Source: Bretschneidera sinensis (lineage: Eukaryota > Streptophyta > Magnoliopsida > Brassicales > Akaniaceae). From it: a stretch of 64,000 nt of DNA. The translations under genes and the position numbers were made by a program. Positions within the stretch are counted from its first letter, which is position 1, and each line of letters starts with the position of its first letter. Shown here in pieces: positions 11,544 through 24,463 of the stretch. The stretch covers positions 77,209,501-77,273,500 of the forward strand of contig CM043698.1 of assembly GCA_023935145.1 (NCBI GenBank). Reading direction: 5' to 3'. The notes beneath the pieces were generated by a model that did not search any database, had not been told where the DNA came from, and saw only the letters and a program-made list of their open reading frames with translations.

Positions 11544-13587
11544 TGTAATAACCGTATTCGTAAAGAAAATGGTAATGAAGTAATTTAATAAATATGATGC
11601 AGACTTAAAATAATATATTTATGAAGGATTTAGTATTAAATAAATAAATAAAAATTTTGGGACGTGGACGTCATTAAGAGAAAAGAAAAAGAAAAAGAAA
11701 TCAAAATCAGCAGGACGTCCAGGTGACGTCTTGTGAAAAACAAAAGAATAAAGGAAAAAAAAGTAAAATTTCGTGGCAGCAGGGGGGCAGCACCTGCTGC
11801 CAAAAGTTTGAAAAATTATGAGGGAGGTGTGCATTGTCTTGCACGTCTCCAAAACGTGGAGACATTTGGGGAGAGGGGGCTGTTAAAATATCAGCCCAAA
11901 CTTTGTATATATATCTGATGCGAGAGTAAAAATTTTACTCACAGATTTCATTCGATTCTCTTCGAAATTTCTCTATTTCCTTAAATATTTGGAAACCCAA
12001 AGTAAAGTTAAAAGAGCAAGATTTTGAAGGGGTTTATTACTGAAATTTCATAGAGAATCAGGAATAGCTATCAAAAAAGCAGAAGGTAATAGTATAGTGT
12101 TTATTGCTGAATTTTTTTAGCATTCATGAAATTTCCCTAAATACAAAGTGGGAATTTTTAAAGTGAGTGGTTTCTAACGAATTGAAGAATAAATTATAAA
12201 TTTAATATAAATATGATATCAGGTGTTGACGATCTACAATCGGGGGAAGTTTCTGCGAGGAATGGGAAAGGCAAGGAGGTGATTCACGGGTAACTCTAAG
12301 TGCTACATGGTGAGTTGGATTTACTTTAAGTACTCCAAATAAAAATGAAAAAATTTAGTGATAATATTAAAATAAATTATTAGCTTATGTTGTGGTGATA
12401 AATAAAGATTTGGTTGATATTTATGATATGAATTTTGGACATGTAGAAAATTTTTAGGAGAAAAGTAATATTTTTGGGAATAATAAGTTGATTTAATAAT
12501 AAAACAATAAGTGAAATTCTTGATGAGTTATATTGATGTTTTGATACAAATTTTGAGGAGATGAATTTTTGTGGATCTTGTCAAGCTTTAATAGATGGTT
12601 TGATGTGAATTTGGGATGAGAGAGATTTAGTGGAATTTTATATAATGTGAGAATAATCAGGATAATCAATTTAAGTGTTTTGAATCTATATGTCGTTTTT
12701 ATATTACTGTTTTATGCATATTTCATATCATTGCTCATATGAATATGCATTAAATGAGAAAGAAAAGATCCGGGAAGGCAACCAGTCTAATAAAAATGAA
12801 AGAACCCGGAAGGCAGCCGATCTATTGAAAATGAAAGAACCGGGAAGGCAACCGGTCTAAATGAGAATGAAAGAACCGGGAAGGCAACCGGTCTAAGATA
12901 ATAACAACCTGTCGATAGGTGGGAAGACGTTCCCATTATAATTCATGCATTTGCATTTGTTTTAATTATTTCTGCATTATTGAAATGCTGAGGTGTGGTA
13001 TTTTATTATGAAATTGTTTATAGATGATTTGGTCTCTCGGAGAGAGAAAATTATGGTAAGAAAGAAGCAAGGAATGATAAAGACCATCTAATGATGGACT
13101 TTATAATGTGAACCTCATTACGAGGTAATTATAAGATAATTGATGGTCTTAAGGTGGACCAATGATTGAGAAGAAGAGATTGATAGAAAATGAATCTTAT
13201 GACATGTGTAATGAAATGTAAAAAAATTGTCATCAGGTTATGTGAAAAATAAATGATTAAATAGTAAAGGACTATTTATGGAATTTGGAATACTTTTAGT
13301 AAATTAAATTCACTGAGCTTGTGAAGCTCACCCCTCATTGTACAATGATTTCAGGTAGCAGACAGGACAAGTAGCTTGGTGGGTCAAAAGTCAGACGGAT
13401 TCAATTTCTGTAAGCCACGTATGTGTCAATATCCTCAGACTAGTGAGAAAAGGAAATAAATAATATTTGTAAATATTCATGCATATTATGTTGTAAATTA
13501 TTTGTAAGCCACATATGTGTTGTGCTGGGATTCTCAAAATGTAGTGACACTGTTTCAGGGGTGGCCAACCCGGGATGGGTCGTTACA
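11544..13587 (+). repeat. Element C 3' LTR
   Basis: It begins TGTAATAACCGTATTCG and ends GGGATGGGTCGTTACA, 2,044 bp. It contains the inverted repeat at 11845-11863, TATA at 11906-11914, a minisatellite at about 12767-12896 and the hairpin at 13314-13330. About 80 bp present in the 5' LTR before the end are missing near 13508. No gene. Confidence 0.93.
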
Positions 13588-14179
13588 TTTTCTTTCTTTT
13601 TATGCAGTCTACAGAATCATAAAACCTAATGCTCTGATACCAAAATTGTAACGACCCATCCCGGGTTGGCCACCCCCGAGATGGTATCATCACATTTTGA
13701 AAATCCCAACATGACACATATATGCAACAATAAAAATAAATAACACCAATAGAAAATTTTACATCAATCCTCAACTCTCATCAGGGGAGTTACATCAATC
13801 TGATCTTTAAACATTAGATACAAAGTAAAATGCATGAATATTTACAAATAAATTTTTATTTTCTTTTCCCATTATTCTGAGGACGTTGACACGTACGTGT
13901 CTTATAGAAAATGATTTATTCTGAACATCAACTCATAAAACTATTTGTTAAGCCTGCCACCTGAAATCATTGCATAATGAAGAGTGAGCATCACAAGCTC
14001 AGTGAATTAAATTTACTAGAAGTACTCATTTGTATAAACATTCTTTTAATATTTAAATCAATTTATATCTCATACACTTGATACTAGCACTCTACTATCA
14101 CTATACATGTCATCATATTCATTCTCTATCAATCTCTTTCTCTTATTTATTGGATCACCTTAAGACCATCAATTATCTC
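13588..14179 (-). mobile_element. Element D remnant: antisense family-1 leader and partial 5' LTR
   Basis: The plus strand shows a family-1 leader in reverse, PBS reversed (GCTCTGATACCA, 13631-13642), then the LTR start TGTAACGACCCATCCCGGG at 13647. The LTR is collinear with those of E and F for about 530 bp and stops at AATTATCTCATAA, where the TRIM element begins. The left side stops after about 40 bp of leader, where element C's right end lies, so C appears to have inserted into D's leader; the rest of D was lost with the left part of the locus. Confidence 0.85.
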
Positions 14180-14585
14180 ATAAGTGATCCGTGACCCTGG
14201 TGTTGGTATAGGCATTTTGGGGAGCTTACGGGCTTCGCCAGGAACAAAACCGTGAGGCCCAGTGGGGCCAAAGCGGACAATATATACCAGCATGGCAGAG
14301 TGGGTCCTTATATTTGGTATCAGAGCCGGACCCTCGAAAGCCTAGCGGGTTTGTCGAGGGTGGGGCCACACAGCAAGGGCGTTGTGCCTCAAGTGGGGGA
14401 GATTGCGGTCTTGGTTCCCACATTGACTAGAGGGGAAATTTGTGTGTTGGATATAAGTGATCCGTGACCCTGGTGTTGGTATAGGCCTTTTAGGGAGCTT
14501 GCGGGCTTCGCCAGGAACAAAACTGTGAGGCCCAGTGGGGCCAAAGCGAACAATATATACCAGCATGGCAGAGTAGGTCCTTACA
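14180..14585 (+). mobile_element. TRIM1: miniature LTR element with PBS and PPT, no coding
   Basis: Two direct repeats flank only about 128 bp. The right repeat, 14441-14585 (145 bp), starts TGTGTGTTGGATATAAG and ends GGTCCTTACA. The left repeat, 14180-14312, is missing about 13 bp at its start and ends TTATA instead of TTACA. PBS TGGTATCAGAGC is at 14315-14326 and a purine tract AGAGGGGAAAT directly precedes the right repeat. Both repeats contain GGGCTTCGCCAGGAACAAA. This is the layout of terminal-repeat retrotransposons in miniature, which depend on other elements for their proteins. The right flank is satellite and the left flank is element D, so the left end is a deletion junction and no TSD is visible. 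Confidence 0.85.
14315..14326 (+). other. TRIM1 primer binding site
   Basis: TGGTATCAGAGC, the same initiator-tRNA-Met type site used by the chromoviruses here, two bases after the left terminal repeat. Confidence 0.85.
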
Positions 14586-15931
14586 ATTATACGTAAAAGT
14601 TTCATGAATAAATCATTAGATGATATCAAATTGTTTTCACTAGTCCAACCGTACAAGGGTTGAGTATTTAATAGCATCTTTATTGATTGTTATTTAAGAG
14701 TGGCTAGAGGAAATAGGTGAAGAACCATGAATATACTCATATACAAAATCAAATAAATTTATGAAATTTAAATTATGCACCATAAAAAATCTTTTTAGGG
14801 ATTTTAAAATTATATATGTTTATGCATTTTATAAATTATGGATTTTATAAATATTTATATATTTATATGGTATTTTAATTTCATATTAATTATTTAACAT
14901 CAGTCATTAGTCAGTTGTTGTTACCAAACGTGGACAATGGTACCGGATAGTTTTCAATTTAGACCATACAGTTTTCAATCCAACAGCCAAAATTAGTCAA
15001 CTCGATTATAAGTTAAAGTTTCATGAATAAATCAATAGATGATATCAGACAGTTTTCACTAGTTGAACTATTCAAAGGTTGAGTATTTAATAAGTATCTT
15101 TATTGATTGTTGTTTTAGAGAGCCAATAGAAAATAGGTGAACAACTTTGAATATACTCACATATGAAATCAAATAAATTTATGAAAATCTTAAATTATGT
15201 ACCATGAAAATCTTTTTAAGGATTTTATAAATTATATACGTTTAGGTAATTTATAAATTATGAATTCTATAAATATTTATTATATTTTGAAGGTATTTTA
15301 ATTTCATATTATTTATTTAACATCAATCATCATTCAGTTGTTGTTACCGGACGTGGATAATGGTACCAGACAGTTTTGAATTTAGACCATAGAGTTTTCA
15401 ATCAAACTGTAAAAAATTAGTCAACTTGACTATAACTTAAATATTCAAGAATAAATCATTAGATGATATTAAACAGTTTTCACTAGTCCAACCATAGAGG
15501 GGTTGAGTATTTAATAAGTATCTTTATTGATTGTTGTTTTAGAGTGCCAATAGGAAATAGGTGAACAACCATGAATATACCCATATATGAAATTAAAGAA
15601 ATTTATGCAAATTTTAAATTATGTACCATGCAAAATATTTTTTAGGGATTTTGTAAATTATATATGTTTATGTATTTTCTAAATTATTAATTTTATAAAT
15701 ATTTATTATATTAATATGGTAGTTTAATTTCATATTAGCTATTTAACATCAATCATCAGTCAGTTATTGTTATCAGACGTGGACAATGGTTTTGGACTGT
15801 TTTGAATTTAGGCCATACAGTTTTCAATCAAACAGTAAAAAAATAGTCAACTTGACTATAACTTAAATATTCAAGAATAAATCATTAGATGATATTAAAC
15901 AGTTTTCACTAGTCCAACCATACAGGGGTTG
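14586..15931 (+). repeat. Satellite array block S1, forward orientation
   Basis: AT-rich monomers of about 420 bp in tandem. The phase marker TGAGTATTTAATA occurs at 14661, 15080 and 15504, spacings of 419 and 424 bp. Each monomer contains GTGGACAATGG, ATTTCATATTA and AACAACCATGAATAT-type segments. There is no coding sequence. The block continues after element E at 23335: GGTTG is duplicated across the insertion and the satellite phase carries on. Confidence 0.92.
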
Positions 15932-17140
15932 TGTAACGACCCATTCCGGGTTGGCCACCCCCGAGACGGTATCATCACATTTTGAGAATCCCAGCACGAC
16001 ACATATATGCAACCATAAAAATAAAATAAACCAAATAGATATTTTACATCAATCAAATTTTTAAACATTCTATACAGCGTGAAATGCATGAATATTACAA
16101 ATAAATTTTTCATTTTACTTTTTCCCATTAGTCTGAGGATGATGACACGTACACGGCTTACAGAAAATGATTTCTTCTGAACCTCAACTCACCCAACTAT
16201 TTGTCAAGCCTGCTACCTGAAAATCATTGTACAATGAGGAGTGAGCTTCACAAGCTCAGTGAATTAAATTTACTAAAAGTATTCATTTGCATAAATCGTC
16301 TATAAATAGTTAATCAATTTATATCCTATACCCTCGATACTAGCACTTTCCTATCATTTCACAAGTCATGAGATTCATTCTCTATCAATCTCTTCTTCTC
16401 AATCATTGGTCCACCTTAAGATCATCAATTTTTCTCATAATTACCTTATAATGAGGTTCACAACATAAAGTCCATCATTTAGATGCCATAATTGTCTCTC
16501 TCTGTGAGACCAAATCATCTATAAACAATTTTAAAATAACATACTACACATCAGTATCTCAATAATATTATCATCATAAATGCCTCTTTTAATAATCTTA
16601 TTATCATAGTTGTCTCTTTTTATGAGACTCAGCTATCATTCACAACGCTATACCACATCTCAACTTTTTAATAATTTTGTCATCATAGCTGTCTCTTTTT
16701 ATGAGACTCAGTCATCTATAATTATTTTCACGATAATAAATCACACATCAACATTTCAATCATACAGCAATAATTAAACAGATGCAAATGCATGAATGAT
16801 TATGATGGGAACGTCTTCCCACCTGTCGACAGGTTGTTATTATCTTAGACCGGCTGTCCTCCCGGTTCTTTTATTCTCATCAGACCGGCTGCCTTCCCGG
16901 TTAATTCCAGCATATACCGGCTGTGACGGTTTTCACTTTTCATCCCAGCATATACCGGCTGTCACGGTTTTCACTTTTCATTCCAGCATATACCGGCTGT
17001 CACGGTTATTTCATTAGACCGACTGCCTTCCCGGTTCTTTCGGTTATATTATTAAATGCATATGCGCATGAACAATGATATGAAACAGTAATATTATCAT
17101 AATACTTTTTTACCCTTAATTCACGAATACAGGTATTACA
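15932..17140 (-). repeat. Element E 3' LTR with internal deletion
   Basis: On the plus strand it runs from TGTAACGACCCATTCC to GGTATTACA. Compared with the other LTR it jumps from CAGTAATAT (about 17085) to ATTATCATAAT, skipping what is 22411-23285 in the 5' LTR. TAT-type microhomology sits at the joint. The TATA region and most of U3 are absent, and there is one fewer 38-bp minisatellite unit. Confidence 0.9.
16850..17040 (-). repeat. 36/38-bp minisatellite in E 3' LTR
   Basis: Mixed units: CCGGGAAGGCAGCCGGTCT type at both edges and CCGTGACAGCCGGTATATGC type (38-bp period) in the middle, here read in reverse. The right LTR copy (22127-22360) has one more middle unit. Confidence 0.85.
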
Positions 17141-17178
17141 ATTCTACCCACCTTACAAAAATTTCGTCCTCGAAATTT
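17141..17178 (-). other. Element E polypurine tract and 3' palindrome
   Basis: In reverse, AAGGTGGGTAGAAT lies next to the LTR and AAATTTCGAGGACGAAATTT at 17159-17178, the same palindrome as in C and H with a GAGGA-type loop. Confidence 0.75.
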
Positions 17179-20045
17179 CTTTACTTTTCTTCAGAATCAA
17201 ATATAAATAATATTTCTTCATACTTGCCTTACACTTTCACGAAAATCTCTTCAACACACTTATTCCACCACCAAACTTTAAACTAGTGAAATTATTCTAT
17301 TACACAAGATGTGCTTTCTTTGTCTAAAATTCTCGCTGATATTTGTAAATAAGCCCAATCTTTTTGAATTTCTATAACTTAGCTTGAAATATCATGTAAA
17401 CACTTTCTTAAAAGTGAAACATGAAATACATTATATAAAGGTTTTCATTCTGGAGGTAACTTCTGGTTACTCACAGCTAATCCAATTTTCTCAACAACCT
17501 CATAGGGTCCCACATACCTCGGATTCAACTTTCTTTTTCTGTTCTCAATACATCTTTTCATTGAGATATTTTTTCCATACACTCAATCACCTACTTGAGA
17601 CTCAAGAGGTCTACTCTAGGCTGTTTTACGGTTCTCTCTAACAAATTTGATCATCTCTATTGTTAGCTCAATAATAGATAGACCAGATATATTTTTCTCT
17701 TCTATTTCTTTCCAAACATAAAGGAATTCTACATTGCCAACCATACAATGCCTAAATCAGTGTCATCCCAATATGAGTTTGTTACTGATTATTATCAGCA
17801 ATTTCAATTGATGGCATGTAAGCATCATAATTTATTAAGAGACTCATCACCTTTGCCCTTAATATATCTTCTAGTATCGTAATTATTCTTTCTATCAGCT
17901 ACATCCCTCTTCAATCCCGTCCATCAGAAAATTTTGTCTCAATCCTTCATACATCTTATTGCTACTTGTTCTCACTATTTGCATTAGTGGGAACACCATC
18001 CATGCATCAACACCAAACTTTCTTCATTTCAGATTTTGAACTCAAAATGCTTTCTAGTAAGCACTCAATGTTGAATCTTTTCTATCTCTTCATCTTAACC
18101 TTGCCTCTCTAAAACCTTTTATTATGGACAATTGTAACTGAGATTCAACTTCATTCTTATCTCTTTTAAGTCTATCATCAATTTCACATCAGGATCCCCA
18201 TAGTGGTTAAACTTCTTGTAGGCTTTCTACTCAATGTCTTAACTCTTACATTCGCATTTTCTACATGATAGAGAATTGTATATTCATCATTACTTGTCAA
18301 ATCCATCCACCAACTCTGCCTCTAATTCAACTTCCTCTGGGTAGGTAAGTATGTCCAATTGTTATAACCCATGACTATCTTACAAGTGACTCCATACAGA
18401 TAATGTCTCTAATATTTAAAGTAAACAATATAATAGCCAACTCTAAGTCATGAGTAGGGAAATATTTTTTTTTATTTATTATTATCATGAATCCTCAATT
18501 GTCTATAAGTATGGCCCACAACGATCCTATGATACACATATCCAAACCATTTCTGTGACGTATCACTATACACCACAAATCTTTCATTACTAGAAGGAAA
18601 CACTAATAATGGAGCTGTAGTTAATATCTCCTTTAGTAATTGAAAACTTTTTCTCATACCTGCCTTACCATACAAATCTCACCTCTTTCCTGATCAATCT
18701 AGTCAACGATACTACAATAATAAACTACCAACCCCGAGAAACTTCTAATCTCAGTTACATTAGTTTGTTTCTCCCAACTTAACATTGTCTCTACTTTTTA
18801 TAGATCATCTGTTATGCTATTCCCGACATTACATGTTCCAAGAAAGTTAGTTCCTTCCGTCAACACTCACACTTAGAGAACTTATATCATACCATCTCTT
18901 TCCCCTCAAAGTGTCCCACACAATTTTAAAATGTTTTACATGCTCTTCTGTAGTTTTAAACTATACCAAGATGTTATCGATGAACACAACCACAAGATTA
19001 TCAAGAAATAGTTCAAACATCTTATTCATCCAATCCATGAATGTTTCTGGAATATTACTCAATCCAAATGTCATCACAAGAAATTTATGACCATAACATG
19101 TCATAAAACAATCTTAGGCACGCCTCCCTTCTCTATCTTTAATTGGTGATAATCTGATCTCAGATTTATCTTAGAAAACACCCTCACTCCTTGCAACTGT
19201 GCAAACAATTCATTTATCCTGAGTAAACTATGTTTGCTCATATTCCAACTATCTGTAGTCTATACATACTCTTATTGTTTCACCTTTCTCTTTCACAAAC
19301 GACACAAGGGCTCCTCTAAATACATTAGGTCTGATAAAGTGTTTATCCAAATATTCTTTAAATGGTATGTTTAGCTCTCTCAATTCAGTTGATGTCATTC
19401 TGTATGATGCTATTAAATAGATGTGATGATCCTGGTATCACATCAATAGAAAATTTAATCTCCTTACTTGGTGGTAACCTAGGCAACTTATCAAAGATTA
19501 CATTAGAATAATCTTTCACCACTAAGATTTATTCTAACTCTCCATTTTCCTTTCTAGAATCCATTATGTATGCCAATTACTTCTCACCATCCTTCTTCAA
19601 TCATCTCCTAGTGGTTGGAGCAAAATAAAATAGTTCGAGAGTATTTTATGTTCTCTCTAAAAGTTAAACTTCTTATGTCCATATTTTGAACACTATCTTC
19701 TTTCTGGAACAATCAACTCAAGCGTAATATGTCAACAATAAATCCATTTTCAACATTAAATGAAATTATATCTATTCAAAGATAATAAATCCGCTTCAGA
19801 TTCTTCTATCATTGATACGAATCAGACAACCTTTATAAGCATTTATGATTATCACATAAATATTTTGCACCCAAGGACTAATACATAAATATTTTGCACC
19901 CAAGGACTAATACATACTTCAATAAACTTCATATAAATACTTGATGCAAAAGAATGGGTTGCATCAAGGTCAACCAATATTGACGTGTCCACCTTCTCCA
20001 CACATAAAACATTTCAAATTTTAACAATTCTGGAATAAATATCTC
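17179..20045 (-). pseudogene. pol: Element E pol, heavily decayed with integrase core deleted
   Basis: Recognisable islands, read in reverse: protease LVDLDATHSFAS (about 19940-19990), [17 protein letters not shown] and VVFIDNILV (about 18950-19075; the second catalytic aspartate is asparagine), and RNase H RKSFQLLKEILTTAPLLV..YSDTS (18472-18675). In integrase, NKMYEGLRQNF is followed within about 12 codons by ERIITILEDILRA: the joint near 17894 removes the HHCC cysteines and both early catalytic aspartates, roughly 400 bp compared with C. After it come DAYMPSIEIADNNQ and a decayed C-terminus (17400-17830). Stops occur throughout; no functional Pol is possible. Confidence 0.88.
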
Positions 20046-21107
20046 ATCTGAATATATCTGTAACAACTGTTGTCCCCTAATCATACATCAGGTTGCCACT
20101 TCCCCTTGCTGGCATACTTACTTCCTCTGCTATGACTTCCAATTCCCATAACTTGTCTCCCAAATCTAAGGGTCCCACCAATAATATAATGAGATGCAGA
20201 AGCAACATATGTTGTTTGCCTCTGACTCAGTACTTCAGTTCCCTATAACAAGGAACACCTCATTTGGGGTGGTCTCTCACCCTGCACACTTATACTACCA
20301 CTACCTCTATAACCTTTATGTATAAGCCTCTTTAACCACTCTTTCTCTTTTTCTTAAACACCATCACATCTCTCTCGATCTGAATTGATATATCCATCAA
20401 TCTGACATAATTCATATGCCTCAAATAATTCAATCTTTATCATGTTATGCTCTAACGGTCTAAGGAAAATATTTATCAAGGAAAAATCTTCTTAAACCTA
20501 TTCCAGGTTAAGGGTCTATCAACATCTATACTTAACCTGGGAAGAATATCCTTCCACCATTTCAAAACATCTCTTTCTAACTCAAACGAAGTAAAGACAA
20601 TCATTTGCTTTTCAGTTACTGGTAAAATACCAAATAATCTTTCAAAATATTTTTCCCAAAACTCAGGCTTAAAAGAATTCACGAACTCTCTCAACAACAC
20701 TATATTCAACTTAACAATCTCCCTGCATCCTATGCATAAACTCATTTTTCTCCCTTTTTAAACATTCATTATTACTGGATTAACAACCTCAGACACTGCC
20801 CTAACCTGTTCATCAAGTCTATGCTATAGGCTATCCATTCTGTCATTTGTTACATTCCTTTTCTCATGAACTTGTGTAAGAGCTTATCTTAACCCATCTC
20901 TTTCAACTTCAGATTAGCTCACCTCTTTCAACTTCAGATTCTTACATATCTTTACTAATATTACTAATATTAATCATATTATCAACATGTTCCCTTCTAG
21001 GAACCACAGATCTACACTCCATCTTAACTTGTCAAAAATATTGGGGGCCTACCACGCACTCTCAAACCAACAACTCAAACTCTAGTTCTAGCGCGCCCAC
21101 GTGTCAT
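20046..21107 (-). pseudogene. gag: Element E gag, decayed, fused to protease by deletion
   Basis: A start codon in the MTRG context is at 21105-21107 (reverse). The capsid part keeps FELERDVLKWWKDILPRLS and PLTWNRFKK (20476-20745). The nucleocapsid keeps one knuckle start, CFMCGEGGHV near 19982-20012, which runs directly into the protease active-site region; about 240 bp of linker found in H (between 33212 and 33455) are missing. Element F has the same joint. Stops and frame changes are numerous. Confidence 0.85.
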
Positions 21108-21192
21108 CCTCAGACCGTTCCTTAAAATATACTTTATTTAGATATTTCACCTTTTTAGGTTCTCATGCAGTCTATAGAATCTAAAACCAAAT

Positions 21193-21204
21193 GCTCTGAT
21201 ACCA
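21193..21204 (-). other. Element E primer binding site
   Basis: Reverse of TGGTATCAGAGC, four bases from the 5' LTR edge. Confidence 0.9.
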
Positions 21205-21208
21205 AAAT

Positions 21209-23334
21209 TGTAACGACCCATTCCGGGTTGGCCACCCCCGAGACGGTATCATCACATTTTGAGAATCCCAGCACGACACATATATGCAACCATAAAAATA
21301 AAATAAACCAAATAGATATTTTACATCAATCAAATTTTTAAACATTCTATACAGCGTGAAATGCATGAATATTACAAATAAATTTTTCATTTTACTTTTT
21401 CCCATTAGTCTGAGGATGATGACACGTACACGGCTTACAGAAAATGATTTCTTTTGAACCTCAACTCACCCAACTATTTGTCAAGCCTGCTACCTGAAAA
21501 TCATTGTACAATGAGGAGTGAGCTTCACAAGCTCAGTGAATTAAATTTACTAAAAGTATTCATTTGCATAAATCGTCTATAAATAGTTAATCAATTTATA
21601 TCCTATACCCTCGATACTAGCACTTTCCTATCATTTCACAAGTCATGAGATTCATTCTCTATCAATCTCTTCTTCTCAATCATTGGTCCACCTTAAGATC
21701 ATCAATTTTTCTCATAATTACCTTGTAATGAGGTTCACAACATAAAGTCCATCATTTAGATGCCATAATTGTCTCTCTCTGTGAGACCAAATCATCTATA
21801 AACAATTTTAAAATAACATACTACACATCAGTATCTCAATAATATTATCATCATAAATGCCTCTTTCAATAATCGTATTATCATAGCTGTCTCTTTTTAT
21901 GAGACTCAACTATCATTCACAACACTATACCACATCTCAACTTTTTAATAATTTTGTCATCATAGCTGTCTCTTTTTATGAGACTCAGTCATCTATAATT
22001 ATTTTCACGACAATAAATCACACATCAACATTTCAATCATACAGCGATAATTAAACAGATGCAAATGCATGAATGATTATGATGGGAACGTCTTCCCACC
22101 TGTCGGCAGGTTGTTATCATCTTAGACTGGCTGTCCTCCCGGTTCTTTTATTCTCATCAGACCGGCTGCCTTCCCGGTTAATTCCAGCATATACCGGCTG
22201 TCACGGTTTTCACTTTTCATCCCAGCATATACCGGTTGTCACGGTTTTCACTTTTCATTCCAGCATATACCGGCTGTCACGGTTTTCACTTTTCATTCCA
22301 GCATATACCGGCTGTCACGGTTATTTCATTAGTCCGACTGCCTTCCCGATTCTTTCGGTTATATTATTAAATGCATATGCGCATGAACAATGATATGAAA
22401 CAGTAATATAAAAACAATATAAAGATTCAAACCACTAAATTTGGCTATCATGATTATCCACAAATTTTATATAACAAAGTTTCTTTAAAATTTCTTATAT
22501 CCAATCATCCTGATTTTTATCAAATTATATAAAATTCCACTAAATTCTTCTCTTCCCAAATCACATCAAATAATCAATTAAAGTTTGTCAAGATCCACTA
22601 AATTTCATCTCAAATCATCCACCAAAATTTGTCAAGATCTACTAAAATTCATCTTATCATAACTCATATTAAAACATCAATATATCTCATCAATAATTTA
22701 TTTATTGCTTTTATTCTCAAATAAACTTATGATTTTCAAAAATATCATTTCTCACTGAAAAATATTTCTACCTGACCAAATTTCCTATCATACCCATAAA
22801 TCAATTTTTCATCTATCACCCAAGCATACTTTAATAATTAATTATAATAATATCACCAAAATAATTGATTTTTATTTAGACTACTAAAAGTAAATCCAAC
22901 TCACCCGGTAGCACTTAAAACTACTCGTGGATCACCTTATTGTCTTTCCTGATTCTCTCATAAATTCTCCTGATTGTAGATTGTCAACACCTTCTGATAT
23001 TGATAGCTTCTCATGATCCTCTATGAAATTCCTTCCAAATTTTGCTATTTCAGCATTTCTTTAAGTCCCCAATTTCTTTGAGAAAACACATGAGAAGTTG
23101 AAAGAAACTGAACGAAATCGTTCAGTCTCTTATGCTTGTGCTTATATATATACTTTTTTTACTATTCATCGCACTGTTCACTGCCGCCATTCACTATTCA
23201 CTGTACATTTCACTGTTCACAACTGTCATTCACTGTTCACTATTCACTTCTAATCCTTCACATATATTATTTAAATTTTATGACATATTATCATATTACT
23301 TTTTTACCCTTAATTAACGAATACAGGTATTACA
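21209..23334 (-). repeat. Element E 5' LTR (full length)
   Basis: 2,126 bp, TGTAACGACC to GGTATTACA on the plus strand. It contains the hairpin at 21519-21535, the minisatellite at 22127-22360, a TATA-like stretch read in reverse near 23142-23152, and repeated TTCACTGTTCAC-type sequence at 23165-23250 in the upstream U3 part. Confidence 0.92.
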
Positions 23335-24463
23335 GGTTGAGTATTTAATAAGTATCGTTATTGATTGTTGTTTTAGAGTGCCAATAGGAAATAGGTGAAC
23401 AACCATGAATATACTCATATATGAAATTAAAGAAATTTATGCAAATTTTAAATTATATACCATGAAAAATAATTTTTAGGGATTCTGTAAATTATATATG
23501 TTTATGTGTTTTCTAAATTATTAATTTTATAAATATTTATTATATTAATATGGTAGTTTGAGTATTTATAAAGTTTGAGTATTTATAAAGTATCTTTATT
23601 GATTGTTGATTTAGAGTGCCAATAGCAAATAGGTGAACAACCATGAATATACTCATATATGAAATCAAATAAATTTATGAAAATTTTAAATTATGTACCA
23701 TGAAAATCTTTTTAGGGATTTTATAAATTATATATGTTTATGTATTTTAGAAATTAAGAATTTTATAAATATTTATTATATTTTAAGGTATTTTAATTTC
23801 ATATTATTTATTTAACATCAGTCATCATTCAGTTGTTGTTACCCGACGTGGACAATGGTACCAGACAGTTTTAGATCCTAAAGTTTTCAATCAAACAGTA
23901 AAAAATTAGTCAACTTGATTATTAGTAAAATATTCATGAATAAATTAGTAGATGATATCACACAGTTTTCACTAGTCCAACCTTACAAAGGTTGAGTATT
24001 TAATAAGTATCTTTATTGATTGTTGTTTTAGGGTGCCAATAGGAAATAGGTGAACAATACATGAAATTAAATAAATTTATGCAAATTTTAAATTATGTAC
24101 CATGCAAAATATTTTTTAGGGATTTTGTAAATTATATATGTTTATGTATTTTCTAAATTATTAATTTTATAAATATTTATTATATTTATATGGTAGTTTA
24201 ATTTCATATTAGTTATTTAACATCAATCATCAGTCTGTTGTTGTTATCAGGCGTGGATAATGGCTCTAAACAGTTTTTAAATTTAGATCATACAGTTTTC
24301 AATCAAACAGTAAAAAAATAGTCAACTCGATTATAAGTTAAAGTTTCATGACTAAATCAATAGACGACACCAGACAGTGTTCACTAGTCCAACCATACAA
24401 AGATTGAGTATTTAAAAAGTATCTTTATTGATTGTTGATTTAGAGTGCCAATAGGAAATAAAC
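23335..24463 (+). repeat. Satellite array block S2, forward orientation
   Basis: Continues S1 across element E. Phase markers are at 23338, 23993 and 24405. One monomer around 23340-23590 is shortened to about 220-250 bp and carries a local duplication of GAGTATTTATAAAGT. The forward orientation ends at CCAATAGGAAATA (about 24463). Confidence 0.9.

Larger units (their letters stand above)
4624..13587 (+). mobile_element. Element C: Ty3/gypsy chromovirus (Del/Tekay-like), 5' LTR truncated
   Basis: Order: truncated 5' LTR (4624-6539), PBS (6544), gag (6628), protease, RT, RNase H, integrase with chromodomain (to 11494), PPT, 3' LTR (11544-13587). About 244 bp are missing from the start of the 5' LTR, where it meets the Copia-like fragment, so no TSD can be read. 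The right end CGTTACA stops at 13587, within the leader of antisense element D. Coding capacity is destroyed by many stops, a poly-T expansion at 8608-8624 and substitutions of catalytic residues. It is the same family as H but more decayed. Confidence 0.93.
15932..23334 (-). mobile_element. Element E: antisense, non-autonomous-looking family-1 chromovirus
   Basis: A complete insertion flanked by GGTTG (15927-15931 and 23335-23339) in the satellite. In plus order: 3' LTR reversed (15932-17140), PPT, decayed pol, decayed gag, PBS reversed (21193-21204), 5' LTR reversed (21209-23334). The two LTRs are nearly identical where both exist (two differences in the first roughly 540 bp), so insertion was recent, yet gag and pol are full of stops and have large deletions. 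The 3' LTR lacks about 880 bp. The element is best explained as a copy moved by proteins supplied in trans. Confidence 0.93.

Noticed and set aside
14180..14585. Cassandra-type TRIM with 5S rRNA sequence
   Set aside because: No 5S internal promoter sequence could be seen in the terminal repeats.
23132..23348. Overlapping 61- and 70-codon ORFs
   Set aside because: They lie in the U3 part of element E's 5' LTR over TTCACTGTTCAC repeats, without a plausible product.
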